Origin: Sphingobacterium tenebrionis
GTDB lineage: Bacteria; Bacteroidota; Bacteroidia; Sphingobacteriales; Sphingobacteriaceae
Assembly: GCF_037126265.1 (NCBI RefSeq)
Contig: NZ_JAYLLN010000007.1
Coordinates: 33,013-97,012 of the forward strand
Direction of reading: 5' to 3'
Length of the DNA stretch: 64,000 nucleotides
Position numbers and translations under genes: made by a program. The notes under the pieces are model-generated. The model did no database searches, had not been told where the DNA came from, and saw only the letters and a program-made list of their open reading frames with translations. Below are positions 34,579 to 45,031 of this stretch, one piece after another. Positions within the stretch are counted from its first letter, which is position 1, and the number at the start of each line of letters is the position of its first letter.

Positions 34579-37500
34579 ATGGATTTGAAAACATTCCTAC
34601 GATTAAAGAGGGGTAAACAGGACAATAACCTACCAAACCAATGGCGAAATATTCCTAAATATTGTGTCCTATTATCCTTATTAGCAACGGCAGAGCTAAG
34701 TTTTGCATCTGTTCAACAGATTCGCATTAATAAAAAAAATGCCAAGATTGAAGAAGTTTTGATTGAATTGAGAAAGCAATCAAATATTGACTTTTTTTAT
34801 AATAAGGGTGATTTATCTAAAGAAAATCCCCTAAACTTAAATTTGAACAATGTAAGTCTTGAAACAGCCTTAAGTAAACTTTTGGAAAACACAGGTTTAA
34901 CGTATGCGATAAAAGATGGTATCGTTGTTCTCAGTCCCAAAGAATCTAAACAGCAGAATATAACCGGCCGAGTGGTCAACCAGCAGGGCGAAGGGATTGC
35001 AAATGTTTCTATTACAGCGATAAACCGAACTACGAAATCGACCTCTATTGGGGCGCAGACTAAAGCTGATGGATCCTTTTTAATTCCTGTTTCGAATCTT
35101 CAAGACACCTTAACTTTTTCAAGTGTGGGTTATGAATCTCGTACAATTGCGCTCAATGGGCGGAAGACGCTAGAAGTGGTGTTGAAACAAAAGGTTCAGG
35201 AACTGGAAGACGTAATTGTTACTGGTATATACGAACGTAAAGCCGAAAGCTTTACAGGATCTTCCATGACGATCAAAAAGGAGGATATCAAAAGGATGGG
35301 AAGTACAAACGTATTTCAATCTTTAAAAAATATATCGCCAAGTATGTTCTTGGATAATTTTGACATGGGGTCTAATCCTAATACATTACCCGATCTACAA
35401 ATCCGTGGTAATGGAAGTCTGCCTATAACCGAAGATTTAACATCAGGATTGAAAGGTAATTATTTGAAATCTCCATCGCAGCCTTTGTTTATTTTGGATG
35501 GTTTTGAAGCCTCAGTTGAACGAATTTTCGATTTGGATATCAATCGAATAGAAAGCGTAACGATTCTGAAGGATGCCGCTTCTAAGGCTATTTATGGGTC
35601 GAAAGCAGCCAATGGGGTCATCATTATTGAGACCACTAAAATGGTTGGTTCGAAACCTATTATCAATTATAACATGAGTGTGAATGTGGAACTTCCGGAT
35701 TTGACCAGTTATAATTTGACTAATTCAAGGGAAAAGTTGCAGGCAGAGGTTATTGATGGCATGTACAGTCCTAATTCTACTTATAATGAAGCCGATTATT
35801 ATATTCAAATGCAAAAATTGTATAATACCCGTAAGAAATTAGTAGAGGAGGGATTAGATACTTATTGGTTGGCAAAACCATTGCAAAATGGTGTAGGAAA
35901 TAGACATTCCTTGAGTGCCGAATTAGGATCAGAGGATCTTCGAGTATTAACTGATTTTACCTTCAATAATGTTTCAGGAGCCATGATTGGCTCTGGAAGA
36001 AAGAATATAGGTGGAAATATCTCTGCATCCTACCGATTGAATAAATTTCTATTTAGAAATGTAGCATCTTTTACATCTAATAAATCGAATGAATCTCCTT
36101 ATGGTGATTTTTCAGAATATGTAAAAATGAATCCATATTGGCGTGCGGTAAATGAAGACGGAACTATTCCATTTTATGCAGAAGTATTCAATTCCTCGAA
36201 CATCACGAATCCGCTGTACAATTCCCAATTGAACATTAAAAATACAGACAGCTATTTAAATTTTACGAACAATTTATACTTGGAATGGATGCCAATCGAG
36301 GGGTTAAGGTCGACCGCACGGATTGGGATTGATACAAAGACTTCGGATGCGGATGAATTCTATCCTGGAAAGCACACCAAATTTGTACTTTATACAGATG
36401 AAGTCACGATCAATAGGAAAGGTTCTTACCAAGTAAATAATGGTAAAAGCACCTATCTATCTGGAGATTTAAACATAAATTATAGTAAGCAGGTTGAAAA
36501 GAATTATTTCTTTGGGAACTTAGGCTATAATGTAAGTGAAAAAAAATTTGCTGAGCGGGTATATTTTGCAGAAGGTTTTCCAAGTGACCGTTTGCAGGAT
36601 ATCATTTTTGCTAGAAACTATGCCATAGATACAAGACCTTCTGGCTTGGATGGAATTACTCGAGATATGGGTTTCTTGGCTGCTTTTTCTTATATGTGGG
36701 ATAATAGATTCATATCTGATTTTACCTATAGGGCAAATGCCTCTTCTCAGTTTGGGGCAGATCGTCGATGGGCCTCTTTTTGGTCTGTGGGCTTAGGATG
36801 GAACTTACATAATGAGCAATGGTTAAAATCATTAGGCTATGTGGATTTATTCCGTATTCGCGGATCGGCTGGACAAACAGGAAATCAAAATTTTAATTCC
36901 AATGCTTCTATTGCGACTTATAAATATGCGTTGGAAGCCTATTACAATGGTTTTCCTGGATCAGAATTATTCAACATGGTCAATCCAGGTTTACAATGGG
37001 AATCATCAAAGGATTACAATGCTGGTCTGGATTTGAAGGTAGGACCTGTAGGTATTAGAGCCGATTATTATGTAAGGTATACCGAAAACCTGTTAGCAGA
37101 TATTACACTTCCTAGTTCTACAGGTTTTGAATTGGTGAAGGATAATTTAGGAAAAATTAAAAATAATGGTCTCGAAATATATGCGAATTATACTGCTTGG
37201 CAAAGAGATAGAAATTTTCTCTCCTTACAATTTGGAATAGAAACCAATGAGAATAAAATTGTAGAATTATCCAATTCTATGAAAGCCTATAACGACCGTA
37301 TGGATGCTTTGGCTGCAGATCGTGGAAATAATGTACCTATTAAGAAATATCAGGATGGTATGGCGATGGATGCGATTTGGGCAGTGCCTTCGTTAGGAAT
37401 CGATCCAGCAACTGGTAATGAAATTTATATCAGAAAGGATGGAAATACCACGTACAGTTGGAATGCTTCTGATATGATTGTGGCAGGTATTGCACGTCCG

Positions 37501-37989
37501 AAATATCAAGGAACCTTTGGGATTCAAGGGGAGTTCAAAGGAGTTGGTCTTTCGGTTACAGCTCGCTATTTAGGTGGAGGACAATTATATAACCAAACCT
37601 TGGTTGATCGTGTAGAAAATGTAGATATGATGTATAATGTTGACCGCAGGGTACTTACAGGTCGTTGGTTAGAGCCAGGTCAAAATGCATTATATAAGAG
37701 ATTGGGAGAGTATAGTATCCCTTTGGAAAATGGATCTTTCACACCCGCACAAGAAATGACGAGGGCAACGACTCGTTTTGTTCAGGATCGTAAAGAGTTG
37801 GATATAGCATCCATTAACTTGTATTATGATTTTTACCAACATGCTTGGCTGAACAAATTAAAATTACAACGTCTGAGAGCTTCATTCAATATGAATGATG
37901 TCGTTAAATTTTCGTCAATTGAGATCGAACGTGGTTTAACCTATCCATTTTCAAGAACAGTTTCTTTTTCACTAAATGCAACCTTTTAA
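34579..37989 (+). CDS. SusC/RagA-family TonB-linked outer-membrane transporter with STN domain
   Basis: The 1136-aa protein has a signal segment, an STN domain (about residues 47-120, for example EEVLIELRKQSNIDFFY), a carboxypeptidase-regulatory-like domain (about 127-207, ITGRVVNQQGEGIANVS), a plug (DIKRMGSTNVFQSL onward, with AASKAIYGSKAANGVIIIETT) and a 22-strand barrel. The STN domain marks it as a signalling receptor working with the FecR/FecI pair upstream. It imports substrate across the outer membrane with SusD. The substrate is unknown; no glycan-degrading enzyme is encoded nearby, so a carbohydrate role is not supported. Confidence 0.95.
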   Translation: MDLKTFLRLKRGKQDNNLPNQWRNIPKYCVLLSLLATAELSFASVQQIRINKKNAKIEEVLIELRKQSNIDFFYNKGDLSKENPLNLNLNNVSLETALSKLLENTGLTYAIKDGIVVLSPKESKQQNITGRVVNQQGEGIANVSITAINRTTKSTSIGAQTKADGSFLIPVSNLQDTLTFSSVGYESRTIALNGRKTLEVVLKQKVQELEDVIVTGIYERKAESFTGSSMTIKKEDIKRMGSTNVFQSLKNISPSMFLDNFDMGSNPNTLPDLQIRGNGSLPITEDLTSGLKGNYLKSPSQPLFILDGFEASVERIFDLDINRIESVTILKDAASKAIYGSKAANGVIIIETTKMVGSKPIINYNMSVNVELPDLTSYNLTNSREKLQAEVIDGMYSPNSTYNEADYYIQMQKLYNTRKKLVEEGLDTYWLAKPLQNGVGNRHSLSAELGSEDLRVLTDFTFNNVSGAMIGSGRKNIGGNISASYRLNKFLFRNVASFTSNKSNESPYGDFSEYVKMNPYWRAVNEDGTIPFYAEVFNSSNITNPLYNSQLNIKNTDSYLNFTNNLYLEWMPIEGLRSTARIGIDTKTSDADEFYPGKHTKFVLYTDEVTINRKGSYQVNNGKSTYLSGDLNINYSKQVEKNYFFGNLGYNVSEKKFAERVYFAEGFPSDRLQDIIFARNYAIDTRPSGLDGITRDMGFLAAFSYMWDNRFISDFTYRANASSQFGADRRWASFWSVGLGWNLHNEQWLKSLGYVDLFRIRGSAGQTGNQNFNSNASIATYKYALEAYYNGFPGSELFNMVNPGLQWESSKDYNAGLDLKVGPVGIRADYYVRYTENLLADITLPSSTGFELVKDNLGKIKNNGLEIYANYTAWQRDRNFLSLQFGIETNENKIVELSNSMKAYNDRMDALAADRGNNVPIKKYQDGMAMDAIWAVPSLGIDPATGNEIYIRKDGNTTYSWNASDMIVAGIARPKYQGTFGIQGEFKGVGLSVTARYLGGGQLYNQTLVDRVENVDMMYNVDRRVLTGRWLEPGQNALYKRLGEYSIPLENGSFTPAQEMTRATTRFVQDRKELDIASINLYYDFYQHAWLNKLKLQRLRASFNMNDVVKFSSIEIERGLTYPFSRTVSFSLNATF

Positions 37990-37993
37990 GATC

Positions 37994-39466
37994 ATGAAAA
38001 GAACATTAAAATTTTACGGTTTGAGTTTGGTCATTCTGCTTTCCTTACAATCTTGTGAGAAGTGGTTTGACGTAACAGCAAATAACCAGATAAAAGCGGA
38101 GGACCAATTCTCATCAGTGGATGGGTTTAAAGATGCTTTGATGGGCGTGTATTTGTCCATGGGAAATGGTGCAATTTATGGATTGAACACTTCCTATAAT
38201 TTAGTAGATGTTTTGAGTCAGCAATATGCTGCATTTATTGCAGGAAACACGGAAGTTGGTGAAATACAGAAGTTTAATTATACCCATGTGTCTAGTGAAA
38301 GAAATATAAAAAACATGTGGGATAAGTATTACTTTTCCATAGCCAATATAAATAGCTTACTTGAACATATCGAGAAGAGTGAATTTGCTTGGTACCAAGG
38401 AGAGAAAGAGATCATCAAAGGAGAATTGTTGGGATTGCGTGCATTTCTTCATTTTGATTTATTACGCTTTTTTGGTCGATCAAATTATGCCAATAGACCA
38501 GATCTACAAGCTAGACTAACCATTCCTTATGCTTTAAAATATAGTAAGGATTATCCTGTCCAGTATTCCTATTCCGAAACATTTGAATTAATGGAAAAGG
38601 ATATCGCAGAATCGTTGACCTTATTAAAATTTGATCCTATTTCGAAGGGAACTCTGATATCAAATGAAGCAATGTTGAATATTAACCGAGATGGATTTTA
38701 TGATAAAAGGCAAAATAGGATGAATTATTATGCTGTCAAGGCATTGCAAGCACGTGTTTTCTCCTGGCAAGGAGGTGCAAAAATGAAGGATGCAGCTGAA
38801 GCAGCGGAAGAAGTGATCGCGGATTCTTACGCAAAATTATTAGGACAAAATGAATCTGTAAATCTAAACAAAACGATTGTACAAGAACAATTATTTGGTT
38901 TGAAGGTTAATAATTTACAAAACAGCCAATTTTATTTTGATGGCGATCTATTAACCAATCCTTTTGCATTAAGAATGCAGGGAGCGACAGTAGCTGAAGT
39001 TTACGAGACAGAAATTCCAGAAATTGGAGCGGCAGATATTCGTTTTAATACCTTGTTGATTAATGGAAACGCAGGATATGTGAGTTCTAAATTAGTTAAT
39101 AGATCGATGAATGATTTGGATTTCAATGTGATTCCCTTAATTAAAATCCCTGAAATGTATTATATCGCATCGGAATACTATGCATCAAATAATCTTTCCA
39201 AAGCTATTCAATTATTGGAAAAGGTTAGAGAAAGTAGACGCATTGTGCAACCTTTGCCTGCTAATCTGAATTCGGAAACATTTTCTCAGGAATTGTTGAA
39301 GGAGTATCGTAAAGAGTATGTCGCCGAAGGACAGTTGTTTTTCTATTATAAGCGCTTGGGTTTGCAACACATACCCAACTATTCGGCTTCTATTATTGCT
39401 GATGATAAAATATACATGTTGCCATTTCCACCTTCTGAAATTGAATTTGGAAACAGGGAACAATAA
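37994..39466 (+). CDS. SusD/RagB-family outer-membrane lipoprotein
   Basis: The 490-aa protein starts with a lipoprotein signal peptide and lipobox LQSC. SusD hallmarks follow: WFDVTANNQIKAEDQFSSVDGFKDALMGVYL, the helical TPR-like body and the C-terminal RKEYVAEGQLFFYYKRLG. It forms the lid over the SusC barrel encoded just upstream. I chose the ATG at 37994, since an earlier ATG at 37976 lies within the SusC gene and would spoil the signal peptide. The gap to SusC is 4 nt, so translation is coupled. Confidence 0.94.
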   Translation: MKRTLKFYGLSLVILLSLQSCEKWFDVTANNQIKAEDQFSSVDGFKDALMGVYLSMGNGAIYGLNTSYNLVDVLSQQYAAFIAGNTEVGEIQKFNYTHVSSERNIKNMWDKYYFSIANINSLLEHIEKSEFAWYQGEKEIIKGELLGLRAFLHFDLLRFFGRSNYANRPDLQARLTIPYALKYSKDYPVQYSYSETFELMEKDIAESLTLLKFDPISKGTLISNEAMLNINRDGFYDKRQNRMNYYAVKALQARVFSWQGGAKMKDAAEAAEEVIADSYAKLLGQNESVNLNKTIVQEQLFGLKVNNLQNSQFYFDGDLLTNPFALRMQGATVAEVYETEIPEIGAADIRFNTLLINGNAGYVSSKLVNRSMNDLDFNVIPLIKIPEMYYIASEYYASNNLSKAIQLLEKVRESRRIVQPLPANLNSETFSQELLKEYRKEYVAEGQLFFYYKRLGLQHIPNYSASIIADDKIYMLPFPPSEIEFGNREQ

Positions 39467-39489
39467 TTCATCCTTTAAACAAGATAATT

Positions 39490-40224
39490 ATGAAAGCTAA
39501 AATAATATCAATCTATAGTCTATTATTAGGTGGATTAATAGCGTTTTGGAGCTGTGAAAAATCAGAACCTACCGCATTTAATTCCAAAGCGGCCATCATA
39601 TTTGATTATTCAAATTCCGTCGGGGCCAACAAGATAAATTTTTCCTTTCTGGGAAAGCCTGAGCAAATTGGAGAAATCCGAATTCCTGTCATTGTTAATG
39701 GATTTCCGGAGGACAAGGATAGGGTTTTTGAAGTTAAAGTAATCACTGATACGATTACCAATGCGGAAAGCGCGGATTACCAGATTGAACAGGGAATAGT
39801 CCATGGTGGAAAAGTTAGGGACACATTGATTATAAAGGTTCCAAAAACTGAAAAGCTGGAAACAGAGGTTTTAAGATTGTTTCTTCAAGTAAAGGAATCG
39901 AACGATTTTGATGCAGGAATAATTGAACGTCAGTTTATCGAAGTTTCCTGGAGCAATCAAGCAATTATGCCTACATGGGGAGTTTATTTTAGAACATTTT
40001 TCTCTTCTGTAGGAAGTACTAAAGCCTATCGGATTTTTGTTGAAACCACAGGGTTGACCAATTTTGCAGCAGCAGATTTTAGGCCTTACGGTCAGGCTGG
40101 AGCAGAAGTGTTAGGTAAGAAATTCGGTGATTATATCAGGGCCTGGAATGCAGCAAATCCTAATGATATCCTAAAACACGATGATGGCACCCAAAAAGGA
40201 AATCCAATTGTCCCTAGGTATTAA
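39490..40224 (+). CDS. DUF4843-family lipoprotein
   Basis: The 244-aa protein has a lipobox at FWSC after a hydrophobic signal, followed by a DUF4843-type beta-rich domain: AAIIFDYSN, INFSFLGKPEQIGEIRIPV, DYQIEQGIVHGG and LRLFLQVKESNDF. DUF4843 proteins are typical third members of SusCD operons and are displayed at the cell surface. They probably bind substrate or add to the SusCD complex, but this is not established. The gene follows SusD by 23 nt. Confidence 0.85.
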   Translation: MKAKIISIYSLLLGGLIAFWSCEKSEPTAFNSKAAIIFDYSNSVGANKINFSFLGKPEQIGEIRIPVIVNGFPEDKDRVFEVKVITDTITNAESADYQIEQGIVHGGKVRDTLIIKVPKTEKLETEVLRLFLQVKESNDFDAGIIERQFIEVSWSNQAIMPTWGVYFRTFFSSVGSTKAYRIFVETTGLTNFAAADFRPYGQAGAEVLGKKFGDYIRAWNAANPNDILKHDDGTQKGNPIVPRY

Positions 40225-40255
40225 TTTCGAATTATTTACCAATAATTAAACGAAA

Positions 40256-41794
40256 ATGAAAACTATAAAATATACATATAGCTTATTGATCAGCCTAGTT
40301 TTTTTGCTGTTTTTTGCTTCTTGCAAGGATGATCTAAGTAGCTTAGATACAAATAAATTGTCGGATATTAAGGTAGATACTGTAGGCCAAAGCACGCTAT
40401 CCGTATTTCAATTTGATGAATTGGTTCTAGATCCAAAAATTTTAGGAATTGGTCCTAATGATCAGTTGACCTATGAATGGACGATAAATTTGGAGCCATG
40501 GTCTACAGAATATATTACCATAGGAACAGAGAAAAAACTGACTTATGAAGTAGGTTTTGTACCTACTAACCTTGACAGGTTGCATCAGATCGTTTTAAAG
40601 ATTAAAGATGAAAAATCTGGGGTTACATATATTCAAGATTGGCCATTAATGATTCGGAATGGAATTGGTGAAGGATTGGTAATTGTGGAAACTTATGATA
40701 ATCAAAATACGGATTTGAGCCATATTATGTCTCCTTTAGTGACACCTGATTTTAATCAGGAGAAAATACGAACTAAAATCTATTCAGCAGCTAACGGTAC
40801 TAGCATTCCTGGTTTAGTAAATTCTATGATTTTTACAAAATTAGGATCCAGTAATGTATTATTAGGAGGAACTTCTAACTCTCTTTTTGCTATTAAAACA
40901 TTGGATTATTCCTTGGGCGATCAAAATGAGAAATTATTTTATGCACCTCAAGATAGCTATGGGCCAGAAAAGCTAGTAAATTTCGTGCAGAACGAGATTA
41001 TGATCCATAAGGGAAAATTATATGCGAATTGGTTGCAGATTTCAAAATTTGGGTTGCCTTTCCCAAATAATTACAATATCCCAACTATTTTAGGAATAAA
41101 TAACCGCTATGATTATCCAAATATTTCCTTAAACTTTTATAGTGAGGAAAAGGGTCATTTTGCCTATCAATATTCCTTTGCTACCTATGGTGATCGTGGT
41201 ATGCGACCAGTTCCAGCTGCTACTGTACCTTTCAATCCAAATGATCTTCCAAATAAACAGAATATTGCGGCAGGAATAAGTAACCAAGGTGAATTTATTC
41301 ATATCCTTAAAGATAAATCTACACAGAAATATGGATTATATATATTAAGTGCGGGAGGATATGATAGTGAAAATTGGGTTCCAACCCCATCTGTTCCAAA
41401 GAAATTTATGGACCTGTCCAATGCGCCAGAAATAGACCAAGCCATAAAATTTTTGATATTAGATAATCAGCAAGTGATTTTATATGCTACTAAGACCAAA
41501 ATTTATGCAATCATGTATTCTGCATTAAATCCTGCCTATAGCTTGCGATATACGGTATCATCCGGAGAAGAGATCACTGCTTTAAGTGTCTATTTACAAG
41601 CTGATTATCCAATGGTTAATCGGGAGAATTTCTCAAGAAATGGCAAGCAACTGATTTTAGGAACTTATAATGGTACCGAAGGTAAAGTACATGTTCTTCC
41701 ACTGATTAATGAGGGAGTGGCAAATATCGATCAGGCGAACATTAAAACATATAATGGTTTCGGAAAAATATTATTTACCATAACACAACTTTAA
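40256..41794 (+). CDS. PKD-like-family lipoprotein
   Basis: The 512-aa protein has a lipobox at FASC. After it come an Ig/PKD-like domain (about residues 30-130, LTYEWTINLEPW, VLKIKDEKSGVTY) and a long propeller-like region (LVIVETYDNQNTDLSHIMSP, SNVLLGGTSNSLFAIKT). It belongs to the PKD-like family that accompanies DUF4843 in SusCD operons. It is probably surface exposed. A hairpin (AGCCCC/GGGGCT) follows the stop, but the Gld-type genes start only 51 nt later on the same strand, so partial read-through may link them. Confidence 0.82.
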   Translation: MKTIKYTYSLLISLVFLLFFASCKDDLSSLDTNKLSDIKVDTVGQSTLSVFQFDELVLDPKILGIGPNDQLTYEWTINLEPWSTEYITIGTEKKLTYEVGFVPTNLDRLHQIVLKIKDEKSGVTYIQDWPLMIRNGIGEGLVIVETYDNQNTDLSHIMSPLVTPDFNQEKIRTKIYSAANGTSIPGLVNSMIFTKLGSSNVLLGGTSNSLFAIKTLDYSLGDQNEKLFYAPQDSYGPEKLVNFVQNEIMIHKGKLYANWLQISKFGLPFPNNYNIPTILGINNRYDYPNISLNFYSEEKGHFAYQYSFATYGDRGMRPVPAATVPFNPNDLPNKQNIAAGISNQGEFIHILKDKSTQKYGLYILSAGGYDSENWVPTPSVPKKFMDLSNAPEIDQAIKFLILDNQQVILYATKTKIYAIMYSALNPAYSLRYTVSSGEEITALSVYLQADYPMVNRENFSRNGKQLILGTYNGTEGKVHVLPLINEGVANIDQANIKTYNGFGKILFTITQL

Positions 41795-41801
41795 ACCAGA
41801 T

Positions 41802-41836
41802 AGCCCCTTAGGCAAAAATCTTTGGGGCTTTCATTT
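41802..41836 (+). terminator. Possible weak terminator after the PKD-like gene
   Basis: A 6-bp stem AGCCCC/GGGGCT with a 16-nt loop is followed by TTCATTTTT. It may reduce, not abolish, transcription into the Gld-type ABC genes. Confidence 0.5.
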
Positions 41837-41844
41837 TTGATATT

Positions 41845-44091
41845 ATGAGGAAAATTTTAAAGATCGCACGATTAGAATTGAACATTCTGTTCTATTCGCC
41901 AGTGGCCTGGGTCGTCATGATCATTTTTTTGATCCAATGTGGAATATCCATTATGGATCTTATACAAGTGAAGGAAAGTGACCAACAATTAGATAAAGTA
42001 ATACAGTCTGTTACGATTGATGTTTTCTCAGGTAATAAAGGGTTTTTTCATTCTGTTCTTAAATACACTTACCTATATATCCCTTTACTAACTATGGGTA
42101 TAATAAGTAGAGAATTAAGTTCAGGTTCTATAAAATTACTACAATCATCACCTGTTACCAACTTTCAAATCGTGATTGGTAAATATTTGGCCTTACTTGG
42201 CTTCGGCTTGTTTTTCATCCTGGTTATTTTCGGAATTGGATTTACAGCCAGCCGTTTGATTGATAATTTTGATTGGGGGATCCTCTTGGCTGGTATGGTA
42301 GGAGTCTATTTGTTAATTGCTGCATATGCTGCGATTGGTTTATTCATGTCCAGTTTAACATCCTATCAGGTCGTTGCGGCGATCAGTACGTTAGCTATTT
42401 TCGCTGGATTGAATTTTATTGGTGAAATAGGGAAAGGAAATGAATTTGTTAGAGAAATCACTTATTGGTTATCCTTGCAAGGACGGACTGACCATTTTAT
42501 AAATGGGATGCTTTCCAGTCAAAATATAAGTTATTTTGTTTTGGTAATTACTCTCTTTTTAGGTGTTACAATCATGCGATTGAATGATGGTCGTGTTATC
42601 CGGTCTGAATTGCAAAAAGCGGTGCGTTATATCTTATTAATAGCGTTGATATTATCGGTAGGATATTTTACTTCTAGGCCTACAAATTGGCATTTTTGGG
42701 ATTTGAGTAGATTTGAAGCGAATACATTAACCCCAAATAGTAAAGAGGTCATCTCCCATTTAAATCAAAAGATTAAAATGAAGAATTATGCAAATATTCT
42801 TCATCCACATGGAAGATTGGGGACACCGAAATGGCGGAAATTTGATTTGAAGCAATTTGATATGTATACCCGGTATATTCCAGAAATGGAAATGGAATAC
42901 ATTTATTACTATGATTATGTGCCTTTATATGCGGATAGTTCTATCAATTTATTGGAAAAGGCTCAAAAAGCAGCACTTGCCCATGAAATCGATTTTGACC
43001 AATTATTATCCCCGGAGGAAATCAAAAAACAGATCGATTTATCTCCCGAAAGAAATGCTTACGTTAGATTCATCCATCATGGTAAGGATAGTGTTGCTTT
43101 AAGAATGTTCATGGATGCAACTGGTTATCCAAACGAATCTGAAATCACCTCTGCTTTAAAGCGATTATATACTAAAGTTCCGATTGTTGGTATACTTAAG
43201 GGGCATGATGAACGAAGCGTAACCAAGATAGGTGATAAAGCATATAATACCATTACCACTGAAATTGGCCAAAGAGCTGCCTTGGTGAATAATGGATTTG
43301 ATGTTAAAGAATTAGTAGCTAATCAAATCGATAGTCTGGGTGGAAAGTTGGCGGTGTTAGTTATTGCCGACCCATTTACTTCTTATTCTGATGTTGAACT
43401 CGCAGCTATCCATCGATATATTGACCAAGGAGGTAATCTGTTACTATCCATTGAGCCTGGCAAGGAAGCTTTAGTTAATCCAATACTAAAGAACATTCCG
43501 GCAAAATTTGAATCTTTCCAATTATATCAAAAAACAAAGGATTTGGAAGCAAATGTTCTCGTCGGGCGGGCAGCTAATAATGAGTTAAGTAAAAGTTTTT
43601 ATGATAATCCCAACGCCGTATTGTCATTCGCAGGAAGCACTGCTATCCGCATGGATAGTAACTTAAATGGTTATAAAAATGAAGAATTGGTTATGAGTGG
43701 AAAAAGTCAGGTATGGAAAGGTAGATTAGCGATAGATACCGTTTTCCAGAAATCTGATTCTATACCTTATATCCTAGCTACTGCTTTATCTAAAAAAGTC
43801 AACGATAAGGTACAGAAGATTGCTTTGTTTGCAGATGCTGACTTTATGAGCAATGCAGAATTAGGCCGCTTCAATCTAAGAAATGACAATGGTGGTTTTA
43901 CCATTAAATTATTTAAATGGTTCTCTGATGGAGAGTTTCCAGTAAATACCAAAAGACCAGAATCGATCGATAATAAAATTTTAGTGAAAGCTGGAACATT
44001 AAACAGCATAAAATATATCTGGGTATTCATTCTCCCAATCGTTATCGCTTTGGTAGGAGGTTATTTATTAATTAGCAGAAAAAGAAAGTAA
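41845..44091 (+). CDS. GldF-GldG fusion: ABC-2 permease joined to GldG-type auxiliary domain (copy 1)
   Basis: The 748-aa protein starts with an ABC-2 membrane unit of about 255 residues with six helices (first FYSPVAWVVMIIFLI), including SREL-SGSIKLLQSSPVT, the conserved permease loop. Residues about 270-700 form a GldG/ABC auxiliary periplasmic domain (VGILKGHDERSV, LAVLVIADPFTSY, YIDQGGNLLLSIEPGK). A final helix precedes the SRKRK tail. It should pair with the ATPase encoded 3 nt downstream. In Flavobacterium, GldAFG are needed for gliding, but here they follow a SusCD operon and no other gliding gene is seen, so a different export or envelope role is likely. Confidence 0.85.
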   Translation: MRKILKIARLELNILFYSPVAWVVMIIFLIQCGISIMDLIQVKESDQQLDKVIQSVTIDVFSGNKGFFHSVLKYTYLYIPLLTMGIISRELSSGSIKLLQSSPVTNFQIVIGKYLALLGFGLFFILVIFGIGFTASRLIDNFDWGILLAGMVGVYLLIAAYAAIGLFMSSLTSYQVVAAISTLAIFAGLNFIGEIGKGNEFVREITYWLSLQGRTDHFINGMLSSQNISYFVLVITLFLGVTIMRLNDGRVIRSELQKAVRYILLIALILSVGYFTSRPTNWHFWDLSRFEANTLTPNSKEVISHLNQKIKMKNYANILHPHGRLGTPKWRKFDLKQFDMYTRYIPEMEMEYIYYYDYVPLYADSSINLLEKAQKAALAHEIDFDQLLSPEEIKKQIDLSPERNAYVRFIHHGKDSVALRMFMDATGYPNESEITSALKRLYTKVPIVGILKGHDERSVTKIGDKAYNTITTEIGQRAALVNNGFDVKELVANQIDSLGGKLAVLVIADPFTSYSDVELAAIHRYIDQGGNLLLSIEPGKEALVNPILKNIPAKFESFQLYQKTKDLEANVLVGRAANNELSKSFYDNPNAVLSFAGSTAIRMDSNLNGYKNEELVMSGKSQVWKGRLAIDTVFQKSDSIPYILATALSKKVNDKVQKIALFADADFMSNAELGRFNLRNDNGGFTIKLFKWFSDGEFPVNTKRPESIDNKILVKAGTLNSIKYIWVFILPIVIALVGGYLLISRKRK

Positions 44092-44094
44092 AAA

Positions 44095-45030
44095 ATGAGT
44101 ACGAGTATAGCAACAATAAAATCATTGTCCCATAGATATTCAAGAGATTGGGCAATTCGTAATATTAACTTTGAGGTTACTGAGAAAGGGATTCTTGGAC
44201 TATTGGGTTCAAATGGTGCAGGTAAATCAACCACGATGAATATTCTTTGTGGGGTAATCAACCAAACGGAAGGAGAGGCCCTAATTGATGGAATAAATAT
44301 TAGACAGCACCCGGTGGCGGCGAAACGTTTAATCGGTTTTTTACCTCAAAAGGCACCTCTCCATTTTGAATTGACCGTGAATGAATATTTAACCTATTGT
44401 GCCAACCTGAGGGATATTCCTGCACAAGATATCCCAGGAGCTGTGGAAGTAGCCAAAAAGAAATGTGGTATTAGCCACTTTAGTAATAGATTGATCAGTA
44501 ATCTTTCTGGAGGTTATCAACAACGTGTGGGGATAGCCCAAGCAATCATTCATAATCCAAAATTGGTGGTGTTGGACGAGCCTACTAATGGTTTGGATCC
44601 AAATCAAATATTGGAGGTAAGAAAGTTGATAAAAGAAATAGGGGAAGAACGTTCGGTCATTCTTTCTACACATATTCTTAGTGAAGTTCAAGCCACCTGC
44701 GATAGGATCATCATGATTGAACATGGAGAAGTGGTATTTGCGGATACGATGAATGCCTTTAACAATTATATTGAGCCCAATTCATTAATGCTCCATTTAA
44801 GCCATGCTCCAGATATAAAGGAATTGGAGGATTTGGCATTTATAGATCGCATTGAGGAAGTAGAAATAGGACAGTATCGTGTGTTTTTCAACGATCCAAA
44901 CCAGGTAACTCAAAAATTAATTCAGCTAAGCGCCGACAAGGGATGGGGGTTAGCGGAAATCTATTTAGAAAAAAGTTCGTTGGATGGGGTTTTTGCACAA
45001 TTGTCGGCAAATACTAAAGGAAGGGAATAG
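44095..45030 (+). CDS. ABC transporter ATPase (GldA-like)
   Basis: The 311-aa protein has the complete ATPase set: Walker A GSNGAGKST (38-46), signature LSGGYQQR, Walker B LVVLDEPTNGLDP and the switch histidine in STHILSE. It belongs to the GldA/ABC-2 group. It lies between two similar permease genes, with 3-nt and 1-nt gaps, so a single ATPase dimer probably drives a heterodimer of the two fused permeases. Energy comes from ATP hydrolysis at the inner membrane. Confidence 0.93.
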   Translation: MSTSIATIKSLSHRYSRDWAIRNINFEVTEKGILGLLGSNGAGKSTTMNILCGVINQTEGEALIDGINIRQHPVAAKRLIGFLPQKAPLHFELTVNEYLTYCANLRDIPAQDIPGAVEVAKKKCGISHFSNRLISNLSGGYQQRVGIAQAIIHNPKLVVLDEPTNGLDPNQILEVRKLIKEIGEERSVILSTHILSEVQATCDRIIMIEHGEVVFADTMNAFNNYIEPNSLMLHLSHAPDIKELEDLAFIDRIEEVEIGQYRVFFNDPNQVTQKLIQLSADKGWGLAEIYLEKSSLDGVFAQLSANTKGRE

Positions 45031-45031
45031 C